DNA of 64,000 nt, taken from contig OU461276.1 in assembly GCA_911810475.1 (NCBI GenBank), forward strand, positions 2,853,501 to 2,917,500, read 5' to 3'. The position numbers were made by a program, and so were the translations under genes. Below are positions 1 to 8,462 of this stretch, piece after piece. This DNA is from Candidatus Celerinatantimonas neptuna. GTDB lineage: Bacteria > Pseudomonadota > Gammaproteobacteria > Enterobacterales > Celerinatantimonadaceae. Positions within the stretch are counted from its first letter, which is position 1; each line of letters starts with the position of its first letter. The notes below the pieces were generated by a model. The model searched no databases. It had not been told where the DNA came from and saw nothing but the letters and a program-made list of their open reading frames with translations.

Positions 1-2
1 AG

Positions 3-218
3 TTACGATTAGTTGCCCATCAGGAACATATCGCAGCAATGCGTATGGAGATTGAGCGTCAGGGTTGGCTAAGTCGTGTTAAGACATCCCAATTACAAAT
101 TAAAGAGGCTTTGATGCATGAAGTATGTGCTCATCGTTCTATTCCTGGGGCTGCTGGCTGGATGTACTACCAGAGGTCAAAAACAGCTGATCATCCGATA
201 TCAAACGAATTACCTTAA
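3..218 (+). CDS. Inner-membrane spanin (Rz/LysB-like), C-terminal part
   Basis: This open frame enters from the left edge and stops at 216-218. About 71 residues are visible, starting LRLVAHQEHIAAMR; they are helical and charged, as in the periplasmic stalk of an i-spanin. The assignment rests mainly on the next gene, an Rz1/LysC-type lipoprotein that starts inside this frame in another register. That is the usual nested arrangement of Rz/Rz1 and of P2 lysB/lysC. The role would be fusion of inner and outer membranes at lysis. The start lies outside the window, and the sequence alone would not identify it. Confidence 0.55.
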   Translation, partial: LRLVAHQEHIAAMRMEIERQGWLSRVKTSQLQIKEALMHEVCAHRSIPGAAGWMYYQRSKTADHPISNELP

Positions 219-459
219 ACCACCAGCCGCTTTTTTATTACCGTGTGTACAGCCTTATTACCATCCACCATTAACGTATGGTGAAGCTGTCAATCGAGAT
301 CCTGTCTGGTTAGCCGCTTTTTCTTTGTGTGCATTCAAAATTCATGTATTGCGTGTTTGTTATTCAGAAGCACAAACACCGATACAATTTGGTGTGTGCT
401 TAAAACATTTTGAGGCAGAAAACATTGCTCTATCTGGCGAGTCGTCTCGCGTTAACTGA
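118..459 (+). CDS. Outer-membrane spanin lipoprotein (Rz1/LysC-like)
   Basis: A 113-residue protein begins with a short lipoprotein signal ending in LLAGC (lipidated Cys about residue 16). It then has a proline-containing segment and the phrase PPLTYGEAV, like the P2 LysC family. The rest has several cysteines. It would sit in the outer membrane and pair with the upstream i-spanin to complete phage lysis. It begins 98 bases before the upstream frame stops, so the two genes are nested in different frames. It is longer than classical Rz1 proteins and close to LysC length. The family assignment is good; function is inferred from it. Confidence 0.7.
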   Translation: MKYVLIVLFLGLLAGCTTRGQKQLIIRYQTNYLKPPAAFLLPCVQPYYHPPLTYGEAVNRDPVWLAAFSLCAFKIHVLRVCYSEAQTPIQFGVCLKHFEAENIALSGESSRVN

Positions 460-551
460 TTATCTGCCTTACCCCATATGATTTACGAGTGAATAATTAT
501 GATGAGAATGTCCTGTGTTAGAGGAGTTCGCTCCGTATTTTTATTGAGTAA

Positions 552-682
552 AGTTCGTGAATTTTCATGATAAATGTCGACAAAAATAGGTTCTTTGGCG
601 GATTTTAAAACACTGCGAGTTCGTGAACACGCACAAAACCGCTCATTTTTAAAATTTTCCCGTTTTTTGGGGTTTCCGGTTT
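552..682 (+). other. Candidate phage cos region
   Basis: The 227-base gap between the lysis genes and the small terminase has no convincing gene. It contains AGTTCGTGAA twice (552-561 and 618-627), the second inside the near-palindrome GTTCGTGAAC. Next comes an AAAATTTTCC run (651-660) and then GGTTTCCGGTTTCC just before the terminase start. In lambda, cos lies directly upstream of Nu1 and its binding sites contain GTTTCC-type motifs. Position and motif content make this the likely packaging site, but the cut position cannot be read from sequence. Confidence 0.4.
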
Positions 683-686
683 CCGC

Positions 687-1283
687 ATGAATCAGCCTCT
701 TTTTAATCCAGATTTGAAGTTTGGGCAGAAGCAAATTGCCGAGATTTTGGGGATATCTGATCGACAAGTCAGAAACCTGCAAAACTCAGGCGTGCTGCCG
801 AAAGCCAAGGGGCGTGATGGTATTGATCCCCTGGCTTCAATCCATGCTTATATCAGCTATAAATCCGTTGAAGAACCTGTCAATGACGAACCGGAAACCC
901 CCGCCGATGAACAGCTGAAAAAGCGTGAACAGGAACTGAAAAATGATGAGCGTGAAGAACGTATCAAACTGAGCCGGGTTAAGCGGCTTGTTTTAGAGAA
1001 ACAATATGCACCGATTACCATCATCACCGAAACTATTTCACGAGTTGCTGTTTCATTGCGTACCCGCGTAGATTCCTGGCTCCCCAAACTGAAAATGGCG
1101 TGTCCGGATATGAGCCATGACCAGATTGAACTCCTCAAACGTGAACTTGCCATGGCGTTGAATGAACTTGCAGATGTTACCCCCGATCTCTTCGATTACG
1201 AAGACAGCGATATTGAAAGCGGTTTCGCTGGCCTTGAAACCATTGAAAGCGACGATCCCGATGACGGGAGTCGAATGGGCTGA
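687..1283 (+). CDS. Terminase small subunit (lambda Nu1 family)
   Basis: 198 residues. The N-terminal 50 form a winged-helix/HTH region (FGQKQIAEILGISDRQVRNLQ) like the DNA-binding domain of Nu1, which recognises cos. The middle (about 70-110) is rich in Glu and Lys and probably a coiled coil. The C-terminal half would bind the large subunit. The gene begins the lambda-type head module and overlaps the next gene. It would bind the candidate cos region just upstream and direct the large subunit to cut concatemeric DNA. Confidence 0.85.
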   Translation: MNQPLFNPDLKFGQKQIAEILGISDRQVRNLQNSGVLPKAKGRDGIDPLASIHAYISYKSVEEPVNDEPETPADEQLKKREQELKNDEREERIKLSRVKRLVLEKQYAPITIITETISRVAVSLRTRVDSWLPKLKMACPDMSHDQIELLKRELAMALNELADVTPDLFDYEDSDIESGFAGLETIESDDPDDGSRMG

Positions 1284-3120
1284 TAAATATTTCCGTTTGC
1301 CGGAAGGCAGTTCACAGATAGCCGGGCAGTGGGTCACTCAGCCGCTGCAGGTTGCATTGCTGAATATGATGACCCATGACGCACTGAAGCTGATGGCCAT
1401 CAAAAAGTCCGCCAGACTGGGTTATACCAAGATGGTCGTTGCTGCTATGTTTTATCTGGCTGAGCACAAAAAACGCTCGACAGTTTTTTATCAGCCGGTT
1501 GATGAAGAATCGGATGCATTTGTGGTGGATGAGGTTGATTCAACCATTGATGAAATGCCGATCATTCAACGTATTTTCCCGGACTGGAACGTCAAAAGCG
1601 AAAATAACAAAGTTTCAAAAAAAGTGATGGTTGGCTCCACGCTGGATTTTCGCGGGGCGACCTCTCCGGGAAACTTCCGCCGATTAACCAAACAGGTGGT
1701 GATCGGTGATGAAGTGAATGCCTGGCCATTAGAAGTTGGCAAAAAGGGCAAGGGCGAAGGAAATCCGATCAAGCTGGCCATGCAGCGCATTAAAGGGGCT
1801 TCTTTTCCCAAAGCTATTTTTGGGACAACTCCAACAGTGACCGGCAACTCGCACATTGCCAACATTCTGGCAGATTGTGATCTCAGTTTTCGTTTTTACA
1901 TTCCTTGCCCCCATTGTGGCCATGAGCAGTTTCTGGAGTTTGGTTACGACACAGTCGCCGGTGATTTTCGTGATTACGGGCTGCTCTGGGACGATACACA
2001 ATCGACTATTGAGCGCAAAGCGCGGACTGCCTTTTACCGCTGTATTGAGTGTCATCAGCATTTCTACTATGCCGACCTCACCACCGCCGAAAAACGGGGT
2101 CGCTGGATAGGCGAAGACTTTTCATGGACCCGGGATGGCATCCATTTTTTCAACAGTGATGATGAACCAACAACGCCCCCCAAAAGTGTGGGCATTGAAA
2201 TTAATGCCATCTATTCACTTAACCTGGATGGCTGGTCAGAAATTGTCGATGAATGGCTCCGGGCTGTGGGTAAACCGTCGAACGAGCGGGCCTTTATTAA
2301 TACTGTTTTGGGTCTGGATTACGACGATATCAGCAAAGACAAGCTGGATGATGACGCATTGCTGGAGCACCGGGTGCAGTATTCAGCAACTGTTCCTGAT
2401 GAGGTGCTGATTTTAACCGGCGGTATCGACAGTCAGCGAAACCGCTATGAATGCTATGTCTGGGGCTGGAGTCCGGGCGAAGAACCATGGCTGGTTGATC
2501 GGACCATTTGCATGGGGCGTTACGATGATGAAGCGACACTGGCAACAGTGGACCAGACGCTCAACAAAACATATCAAAAAGCCGATGGTACAGTCATTGA
2601 AGTGACCCGTTGGTGCTGGGATACCGGCGGGATTGACCCGGACATTGTCAACAAACGAAGTAAAACCCATGGCCTGTTTCGGTTGATCCCGATTAAAGGG
2701 GCCAACGTCTACGGTAAACCGGTTGCCACATTCCCGGTCAAACGTAATAAAAATGGGGTTTACCATACTGAAATTGGCACGGATACCGCTAAAGACCTGC
2801 TGTCACTGAAGCTGCAGCGGACGATTGATGGTGAGACAACCGGCATTGTACATCTGCCGATAAACGATGAAATTTGCGACAAAATCGTGTGTCAGCAGCT
2901 GACTGCCGAACGGCTCGTTGAAAAACGGGTCCGCGGTAAGACCGTCTTGCGCTGGGATAATGAAGGGAGGCGCAATGAAGCTGTTGACTGCCTGGTGTAT
3001 GCCTTAGCGGCCCTTCGAATATCCATCAGTCGCTTTGGCTTTCAACTTAAACCAGATGAAGTGGTTCCATCGTCCGAATCGATTGATTTGGAGGCTCTGG
3101 GGGCCGGGGAAACAGGATGA
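1162..3120 (+). CDS. Terminase large subunit (lambda gpA family)
   Basis: The ATPase-nuclease that packages DNA into the prohead. The deviant Walker A is KKSARLGYTK at 81-90, with an acidic Walker-B-like pair at D183/E184. Two CxxC pairs lie at C249/C252 and C294/C297. The nuclease-domain motif GIDSQRNRYE carries D423. Similarity to lambda gpA runs to the end (CWDTGGIDP, NEAVDCLVYALAALRIS). Starting at 1162 gives 652 residues and about 34 residues before VEWAD, matching the lambda N terminus, but overlaps the small subunit by 122 bases. Starts at 1174 or 1261 are alternatives; none has a strong ribosome site. Confidence 0.93.
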   Translation: MNLQMLPPISSITKTAILKAVSLALKPLKATIPMTGVEWADKYFRLPEGSSQIAGQWVTQPLQVALLNMMTHDALKLMAIKKSARLGYTKMVVAAMFYLAEHKKRSTVFYQPVDEESDAFVVDEVDSTIDEMPIIQRIFPDWNVKSENNKVSKKVMVGSTLDFRGATSPGNFRRLTKQVVIGDEVNAWPLEVGKKGKGEGNPIKLAMQRIKGASFPKAIFGTTPTVTGNSHIANILADCDLSFRFYIPCPHCGHEQFLEFGYDTVAGDFRDYGLLWDDTQSTIERKARTAFYRCIECHQHFYYADLTTAEKRGRWIGEDFSWTRDGIHFFNSDDEPTTPPKSVGIEINAIYSLNLDGWSEIVDEWLRAVGKPSNERAFINTVLGLDYDDISKDKLDDDALLEHRVQYSATVPDEVLILTGGIDSQRNRYECYVWGWSPGEEPWLVDRTICMGRYDDEATLATVDQTLNKTYQKADGTVIEVTRWCWDTGGIDPDIVNKRSKTHGLFRLIPIKGANVYGKPVATFPVKRNKNGVYHTEIGTDTAKDLLSLKLQRTIDGETTGIVHLPINDEICDKIVCQQLTAERLVEKRVRGKTVLRWDNEGRRNEAVDCLVYALAALRISISRFGFQLKPDEVVPSSESIDLEALGAGETG

Positions 3121-3317
3121 CCAATCACGATCTATTAATTCAACTGCGCAGTGCCTATCAGCAATTATTGATGGGCAATAAAGCCGTTGCGATCCAAAAA
3201 GATGGGCGACGTATTGAATACAGCACCATTGATAAAGATGCCCTGCGTGCTGAAATCTCCCGTCTGGAAGGTGCTGTGGGTCAAAGCCCCCGCCGTCCTC
3301 CGGCAGGGGTGATTTAA
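3117..3317 (+). CDS. Head-tail joining protein gpW (lambda family)
   Basis: 66 residues resembling lambda gpW, including QKDGRRIEY and an alpha/beta layout of the right length. gpW enters the packaged head late and forms part of the connector on which the tail docks. The start codon overlaps the terminase stop (ATGA), and its own stop overlaps the portal start (TAATG), so the three genes are translationally coupled. Confidence 0.88.
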   Translation: MTNHDLLIQLRSAYQQLLMGNKAVAIQKDGRRIEYSTIDKDALRAEISRLEGAVGQSPRRPPAGVI

Positions 3318-4951
3318 TGTCAGATAAACAAATATTACATCCATCTGGGGTTCCCATCCGGCAGATGAGCGCCTATCGGGGCATGGGGCAGGGTGGCTAT
3401 GACAGCGCTGGCCCCGGTTTTGGTGGTCAGCTGTCCGAATGGACCCCGGAGTTGATGACCGAAGATATGGCCCAGCTGCCGGGGCTTGATATCAGTCATG
3501 CCCGGGCTGATGATTTAGTCCGGAACCACGGCTATGCCGCCGGAGGATTACGACTTCACCTCGACAACATTGTCGGAAACCATTTCAAACTGAACTGGCA
3601 ACCCAAATGGCGACGGCTGGGGTGGCATGAAGATGAATTTATGAACCTGAAACGGGATGTTGAATCCCGCTGGTCAGAGTTTGCGGATGATCCCCGCTGT
3701 TACATTGATGCAGAAAGAAAGCGGACCTTTACTCAGCTAGTTCGTGGTGCGACGGCGCAGCACTTTAACTACGGCGACGCAATGGCTGCTGCCGAATGGA
3801 TTAAAAAACCGTTCGCCCGTTATCGCACGGCGATTAAACTGGTTTCGCCTAAACGGGTCCGAAATCCGGATGGCATCGCTGCGTTTAATCGCATGATCCG
3901 CGGTGGCATTCGCCACGGTATTCATGGTGAGGCGCTGGGCTATTACGTGGCCAACCCTAACCAGAATCTGATGCCGATGAACTTCATCGGACATGGATTC
4001 AAATACATTCCGAAAGAGATCCGTTGGGGTCGGACTCAGTTTATCCATGTGTTTGATCCGCGAGATGATGGCCAGACCCGTGGTACCAATGCCCTGATGT
4101 CGGTGATGAGTCAGATGCATATGCTCGATAAGCTGCAGCAAACCAAACTGCAAAATGCGATCGTCAATGCCATGTATGCCGCAACGATTGAATCCGAACT
4201 GGATTCTGAACAAGCGTTCAACTTCATCACCGGTGGTGATGATATGCAGAAAAATCTCTGGGGCTGGCTGGCGTCGGTGAATCAATACAACCGGGGGGCG
4301 AATATTAGGATGAATGGGGTGCGTATTCCCCACCTGATGCCCGGCGAGAGTCTGAACCTGCAACGCGCTGCGAATGCGGATAATGGGTTCAGTCAGCTGG
4401 AACAATCGATCCTGCAATATCTCGCCGCAGGAATTGGATGTTCATTTGAACAGCTGACCCATAATTTTCAGAACAGCAATTTTTCCAGTGCCCGGGCCGC
4501 TCTCAATGAGAGCTACCGCTATTTTATGGGGGATCGCAAGTTCATTGCCGGACGATTTGCCACATTAATCTTTGCACTTTGGTTTGAAGAAGCGGTTGCC
4601 CTGGGGGATATCGCGTTGCCCCGGGAGACGAATTTCTGGCTAGAGCGCAGCGCGCTATGTCGTTGTGACTGGATAGGCGCGGGGCGTCTGTCTATCGACG
4701 GTATTAAAGAAGTGAAAGAGTCCATCTTGTTGATTGAATCCGGGTTGTCGACCTATGAAAAAGAGCTGGCCAAGCTGGGTGAAGATTATATCGAAGTCTT
4801 TGAGCAACAAATGCGGGAGCTAAAAATCCGCCAAGAAAAAGGGCTGCCGCCGCCAAGCTGGGTACAAGCCAGTGCGCTGGCCCCGGATGACTCGACTCCG
4901 GATAACGCACCCACAACCAATAACGGGAGCAATCATGCATCCAATTCTTAG
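3317..4951 (+). CDS. Portal protein (lambda gpB family)
   Basis: 544 residues. It is the dodecameric ring at the packaging vertex, through which DNA enters and leaves and on which the terminase and connector assemble. It shows the family sequence throughout: HARADDLVRNHGYAAGG near residue 60, HVFDPRDDGQTRG near 240, and GIGCSFEQLTHNFQNSNFSS near 375. The C-terminal tail is Pro/Asn/Thr-rich. The last 17 bases overlap the start of the protease gene. Length agrees with lambda gpB. Confidence 0.93.
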   Translation: MSDKQILHPSGVPIRQMSAYRGMGQGGYDSAGPGFGGQLSEWTPELMTEDMAQLPGLDISHARADDLVRNHGYAAGGLRLHLDNIVGNHFKLNWQPKWRRLGWHEDEFMNLKRDVESRWSEFADDPRCYIDAERKRTFTQLVRGATAQHFNYGDAMAAAEWIKKPFARYRTAIKLVSPKRVRNPDGIAAFNRMIRGGIRHGIHGEALGYYVANPNQNLMPMNFIGHGFKYIPKEIRWGRTQFIHVFDPRDDGQTRGTNALMSVMSQMHMLDKLQQTKLQNAIVNAMYAATIESELDSEQAFNFITGGDDMQKNLWGWLASVNQYNRGANIRMNGVRIPHLMPGESLNLQRAANADNGFSQLEQSILQYLAAGIGCSFEQLTHNFQNSNFSSARAALNESYRYFMGDRKFIAGRFATLIFALWFEEAVALGDIALPRETNFWLERSALCRCDWIGAGRLSIDGIKEVKESILLIESGLSTYEKELAKLGEDYIEVFEQQMRELKIRQEKGLPPPSWVQASALAPDDSTPDNAPTTNNGSNHASNS

Positions 4952-6236
4952 TCAGTTTCACCTGCAACCGGTGCTGATTGATGGTCGTCAGGCTCTGTCA
5001 TTATCTGGATTAAAACCGGACGGTGATAAAGCCCGGTTAACCGCACAGGAAATGGCGGTGATGACTGGTATTTCACAAAATGGCCAGTATAAACCGTATG
5101 CCGTAAACAAAGAGGGAATTGCGACGATCCCGGTGCAGGGAACGCTGATGCACAATCTGGGATTTAGCAGTTCATACGCAACAGGCTACGACGTGATCCG
5201 TCGCAAGCTGAATTATGCCCGGCAAGATCCAGACGTTAAAGGGATTTTCATGCCGTTTCATACCCCCGGTGGCAGTGTCTTTGGCTGCCCGGATACCGGG
5301 GATTTAATTTATGCAACAGCGCAGGAAAAGCCCGTCTGGACCCATAGCTCTGATATGAGCTATAGCGCGGGGGAATGGCTGCACAGTCAGGGCAGTCGCC
5401 GTCTTGTTACCCAAAGCGGCGGCATGGGTTCCATCGGGGTGCTGATTGGGCATGTCGACATGTCCAACGCTCTCAATGAAGCGGGACTGAACGTAACGCT
5501 AATCCATGCAGGCGCGCACAAGGTTGATGGCAACCCTTATGAATCGCTGTCCACCGATGTTCGCACCAAGCTTCAGGCGCAGTGTGAAAAAACCCGTCAG
5601 CAATTTGCGACTTTAGTCGCAAAAGGCACTGGAATGACGGTTGCTGATGCTCTGGCCACAGAGGCCCAGTGTTATACCGGCAGTGAGTCTGTCGATATTG
5701 GCCTGGCGGATGCGGTGGTCAGCAGTAATGATGTTCTGGCAGAGTTTGCCGAATATCTGAATCAATCCTCAAAAACTATTAACCTGTCAGGTCAATCTAT
5801 GAGTAACGAAACCCAGCCGGATTCAACTCCGGCCACCACTCCTGTTGCCGAGCAAACAGGAAAAACAAGTCCAGCCCCTGAGCCGCAAGCTACCGCCGAG
5901 GATAGTGCGAAAGCTGAACGGGTGCGCATCGGCAGCATCATGCAAAGTGACGCGGCCAAGGCTCATCCGGCTCAGGCTGAATATCTGGCGTATCAGACGG
6001 ACTTAAGTGCTGAACAGGCGCTGAGCATTCTGAATGCTGCTCCGACGACGCCTGCGCCGTCATCTCCCAAAGCGGGGAGTGATGCGTTCCTGTTGGCCAT
6101 GAATGCTGAACAACATCCAGATGTATCCGCTGATGACGATGAACCATCGGCGGCAGAGCCACAGACCCCGGATGCACAGGTACAGGCCATGGCCCGTGAT
6201 TTTGCAGCGGTCACCGGCGTTAAATTGATGAAATAA
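4935..6236 (+). CDS. Prohead protease gpC (S49 peptidase) with scaffold domain
   Basis: 433 residues from ATG 4935, chosen because GGGAG precedes it at good spacing and residue 1 onward fits lambda gpC; the frame is open further upstream. The S49/SppA core spans about 60-280. The oxyanion motif PGGSVFG is at 111-117 and the likely nucleophile Ser144 is in SDMSYSAGEW. TQSGGMGSIGV and HKVDGNPY follow as in lambda. From about residue 289 the protein is Pro/Thr/Ala-rich and resembles the Nu3 scaffold. gpC matures the prohead by cleaving scaffold and portal termini. Confidence 0.9.
   Translation: MHPILSQFHLQPVLIDGRQALSLSGLKPDGDKARLTAQEMAVMTGISQNGQYKPYAVNKEGIATIPVQGTLMHNLGFSSSYATGYDVIRRKLNYARQDPDVKGIFMPFHTPGGSVFGCPDTGDLIYATAQEKPVWTHSSDMSYSAGEWLHSQGSRRLVTQSGGMGSIGVLIGHVDMSNALNEAGLNVTLIHAGAHKVDGNPYESLSTDVRTKLQAQCEKTRQQFATLVAKGTGMTVADALATEAQCYTGSESVDIGLADAVVSSNDVLAEFAEYLNQSSKTINLSGQSMSNETQPDSTPATTPVAEQTGKTSPAPEPQATAEDSAKAERVRIGSIMQSDAAKAHPAQAEYLAYQTDLSAEQALSILNAAPTTPAPSSPKAGSDAFLLAMNAEQHPDVSADDDEPSAAEPQTPDAQVQAMARDFAAVTGVKLMK
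5799..6236 (+). CDS. Internal scaffold protein (Nu3-like), in-frame within gpC
   Basis: An in-frame ATG at 5799 starts MSNETQPDSTP at the junction between the protease core and the low-complexity region. It would give a separate 145-residue protein identical to the gpC C terminus. Lambda makes its scaffold Nu3 this way from inside gene C. A short CAGG lies about 7 bases upstream, a modest ribosome site. The predicted protein is acidic with a helical C-terminal half (AKAHPAQAEYLAYQTD), as expected of a scaffold. Independent translation is inferred. Confidence 0.6.
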   Translation: MSNETQPDSTPATTPVAEQTGKTSPAPEPQATAEDSAKAERVRIGSIMQSDAAKAHPAQAEYLAYQTDLSAEQALSILNAAPTTPAPSSPKAGSDAFLLAMNAEQHPDVSADDDEPSAAEPQTPDAQVQAMARDFAAVTGVKLMK

Positions 6237-6245
6237 GGAATCGCT

Positions 6246-6590
6246 ATGACGATTGAAAGTTATAACTATGATCAGCCTGTCAGTGGTGATACGCAAATAG
6301 AACATGTCGATATCACTATTGCTAAGGGCGAAAACGTCAAGCAGTACACGCCCGTGGCGCATGATGCGGATACCGGTCATTTCAAAGCAGTTGCCGCAAC
6401 TGATACATCAGCCCAGTTCCTGACCAGTTTTGCGGTGGATGCCAGTACGGCAGCCGTTGCTCATCGGGCCATTAAGGCCATGGACATTGACCCTGATTTT
6501 GTGGCGTGGCCGGATAAAATGACCGAAGCAGTTAAAACTGGATTGTTTGCCGGAACGCCCATCAGTATTCAGTCTCCCCGTTCGGCATAA
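6246..6590 (+). CDS. Head decoration protein gpD (lambda family)
   Basis: 114 residues. The small trimeric protein that binds the outside of the expanded capsid and stabilises it against DNA pressure. It starts with a threonine-rich arm, and GHFKAVAATDTSAQFL fits the beta-tulip fold of gpD. It lies between protease and major capsid as in lambda, with GGAAT five bases before the ATG. Confidence 0.85.
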   Translation: MTIESYNYDQPVSGDTQIEHVDITIAKGENVKQYTPVAHDADTGHFKAVAATDTSAQFLTSFAVDASTAAVAHRAIKAMDIDPDFVAWPDKMTEAVKTGLFAGTPISIQSPRSA

Positions 6591-6610
6591 GCCGGACTTT
6601 CATTCCTGAA

Positions 6611-6634
6611 AAGAGCCGTCTGGCTCTTTTTTTA
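6611..6634 (+). terminator. Rho-independent terminator after gpD
   Basis: A 7-bp stem AAGAGCC/GGCTCTT with a four-base loop (GTCT) runs into seven T residues. It sits between the decoration and major capsid genes, so it may adjust capsid transcript levels by partial read-through or processing. Confidence 0.8.
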
Positions 6635-6648
6635 TATCTGGAGTTTTT

Positions 6649-7680
6649 ATGACTCGTACCCCGATTAGTACTGCGGTATTGATTGCCTTGAAACAAGTGC
6701 TCCCACCGCAGTATGTCCCGGCGCTGCGCCGTCGGTTAGTCAAAGGTGATATCACCTTTAAAACCGAGGAAGTGGCGTTTGATAAAATTAAGAAAGGGCG
6801 AAAATTAGCCCCACTGGTCAGCCCTATGGTCGGTGGCAAACCGCAAAGACAGCAGGGTGGCACTCTGACATCCATCAAACCAGCTTATATCAAACCCACT
6901 GATAACGTGACGTCGACCCGTTTGTTGAAACGTCAACCGGGTGAAGCTTTAAACGGTGAATTGTCACCGGCTGCCCGTTTAAACGCGATCCGCGCTGACA
7001 TTCTTAATGAGCAAGATGCATCGTGCGACAGACGCGAAGAGTGGATGGTTTGTGAAGTACTCAAAACCGGTGCGGTGACACTAGAAGGCGAAGATTACGA
7101 AGCGCAACAGGTTGATTTTGGCCGCAGTGCCCAGAATAACGTGACGTTATCCGGTACAGACAAATGGTCTGCATTGGATGTCAGCACGTCGACTGTTCCC
7201 CTTGAAAATATCGAAGACTGGGCCAGCCGATGCAATAACGTAGCCTCAGAGATTTACATGGGCCGTAGTGCGTGGAACTGGTTCCGCAAATTTAAGTGCG
7301 TGAAAGACCTGATGGACACCCGGCGAGGCTCATCATCTCATGGTGAACTGGGGGCACTGAATAACGCAGCATTTAAATGGGTTGCATCAGTGGGTGAGTT
7401 TGACATCTATGTCTACAACGGTGCCTACGAAGATGACGCTGGCAACAAGCAGCTCTACTTTGATACCAATGGCGTTCTTTTACTTAACTCGGACATTGAA
7501 CTTTATATGGCGTATGGCGCGATTCAGGATGTAGAAGCCAATGTTGAAGGGTTAGTGGAAGCGACTCGCTGGCCCGACAACTGGTTTACTAAGAACCCGA
7601 GCGTGGAATGGTTGCAGACTCAGTCTGCGCCGATCCCGGTGCTGATGGATGCTGATGAAGCCTGTTACGCCCGGGTGTAA
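6649..7680 (+). CDS. Major capsid protein gpE (lambda family)
   Basis: 343 residues, the length of lambda gpE and with its sequence pattern: an N-terminal region rich in basic residues, EGLVEATRWPDNWF near 305-320, and a C terminus just after PSVEWLQTQSAPIPV. It forms the icosahedral shell in an HK97-like fold and matures without cross-linking, relying on gpD. GGAG stands about 7 bases before the ATG. A terminator precedes it and a perfect palindrome follows it. Confidence 0.92.
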   Translation: MTRTPISTAVLIALKQVLPPQYVPALRRRLVKGDITFKTEEVAFDKIKKGRKLAPLVSPMVGGKPQRQQGGTLTSIKPAYIKPTDNVTSTRLLKRQPGEALNGELSPAARLNAIRADILNEQDASCDRREEWMVCEVLKTGAVTLEGEDYEAQQVDFGRSAQNNVTLSGTDKWSALDVSTSTVPLENIEDWASRCNNVASEIYMGRSAWNWFRKFKCVKDLMDTRRGSSSHGELGALNNAAFKWVASVGEFDIYVYNGAYEDDAGNKQLYFDTNGVLLLNSDIELYMAYGAIQDVEANVEGLVEATRWPDNWFTKNPSVEWLQTQSAPIPVLMDADEACYARV

Positions 7681-7694
7681 TCCCCTATAACCTG

Positions 7695-7720
7695 ATTGCG
7701 ACTTAAGTCGCAATTTCTTT
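7695..7720 (+). terminator. Perfect palindrome after the capsid gene, terminator-like
   Basis: ATTGCGACTTAAGTCGCAAT is a perfect 20-base palindrome followed by a short T-rich stretch (TTCTTT). Folding gives up to eight pairs with a minimal loop. It probably ends or stabilises the capsid mRNA, but being a perfect dyad it could also be a protein site. Confidence 0.55.
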
Positions 7721-7732
7721 CAGGAACCGAAC

Positions 7733-8113
7733 ATGACTCAAAAAGCAGAACTCATCGCCCAGCTCGGCGCAATTCAGTCCGAACTGGATAAAGCCGGGGT
7801 CACGTATGAGCAAGTATCCACAAACCAGAGTATTTCGAAACTCGAAGCGGAAATCGCCCGACTGGAGTCGTTATTGCCGGATGATACAGATGCAGGACCA
7901 GATGGAACAGTTGCTGCACCGGACACATCTGCCGATCCGGCATCGAAAACGACTCAGGACATTCGCCGGGTGCGGCTGCATCCGGGGATTCATATTGAAA
8001 TGATGCTCCCGTCTGGCAAACAGATATTTGAAGGGGGACAGGTTCATATGTTCCCGGCAGACCGGGCCAAGTCTCTGGTTGCCGAGAATCACGGCATTTA
8101 TGCAGATGACTGA
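7733..8113 (+). CDS. DNA-packaging/head-completion protein (lambda gpFI-like)
   Basis: 126 residues. The N-terminal 45 form a charged helical hairpin (MTQKAELIAQLGAIQSELDK), followed by an Asp/Pro-rich linker (50-80). A small C-terminal domain ends PSGKQIFEGGQVHMFPADRAKSLVAENHGIY, like the capsid-interacting end of gpFI. Its position between major capsid and gpFII supports this. gpFI helps the terminase dock on the prohead. Sequence similarity is weak, so the call leans on context. Confidence 0.6.
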   Translation: MTQKAELIAQLGAIQSELDKAGVTYEQVSTNQSISKLEAEIARLESLLPDDTDAGPDGTVAAPDTSADPASKTTQDIRRVRLHPGIHIEMMLPSGKQIFEGGQVHMFPADRAKSLVAENHGIYADD

Positions 8114-8462
8114 TTTTGATTCTCAGATGAACCAGGCTGATGCGCAAATCATGGCTACTTTTTCGAATGTGTCTGTTTATCTGCCGGGCCAGAGCAATGC
8201 GAAACCGGGCATTTTTGATGAGCCGCTTTCACTGATAAAAGTGTCTGGCGGTGGACAAATTCAGCGAGCGGATTACACGCTGAGTTTATTGTCTGATGAT
8301 GCCACCGGATTGCGTCGTCGGGAGGTTCTGACGCTTGAATTTCAGGATGGTTCAACCCAGAAATTTACCGTGGTAAATCCATCCGAGAGTGGCTCCATGA
8401 AAAAATTCACACTGGAAAAATACGATGGCCATCACCAATCAAAACCTGATATTCGATATTGA
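8106..8462 (+). CDS. Head-tail connector protein (lambda gpFII-like)
   Basis: 118 residues from ATG 8106, giving MTDFDSQMNQADAQI. ATG 8100 is also possible; the longer open frame upstream lies inside gpFI. DFDSQ followed by a beta-rich core (SVYLPGQSNAKPGIFDEP, LRRREVLTLEFQDG) fits the gpFII/Phage_attach family, which caps the filled head so that the tail can join. It overlaps gpFI by 8 bases and the next gene by 38. Confidence 0.65.
   Translation: MTDFDSQMNQADAQIMATFSNVSVYLPGQSNAKPGIFDEPLSLIKVSGGGQIQRADYTLSLLSDDATGLRRREVLTLEFQDGSTQKFTVVNPSESGSMKKFTLEKYDGHHQSKPDIRY

Noticed and set aside
483-782. 99-codon minus-strand frame over the lysis-terminase gap
   Set aside because: No family match; the region is better explained as the cos area and terminase start.
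3737-4417. 226-codon minus-strand frame
   Set aside because: Antisense shadow of the portal gene; codon pattern follows the sense gene.
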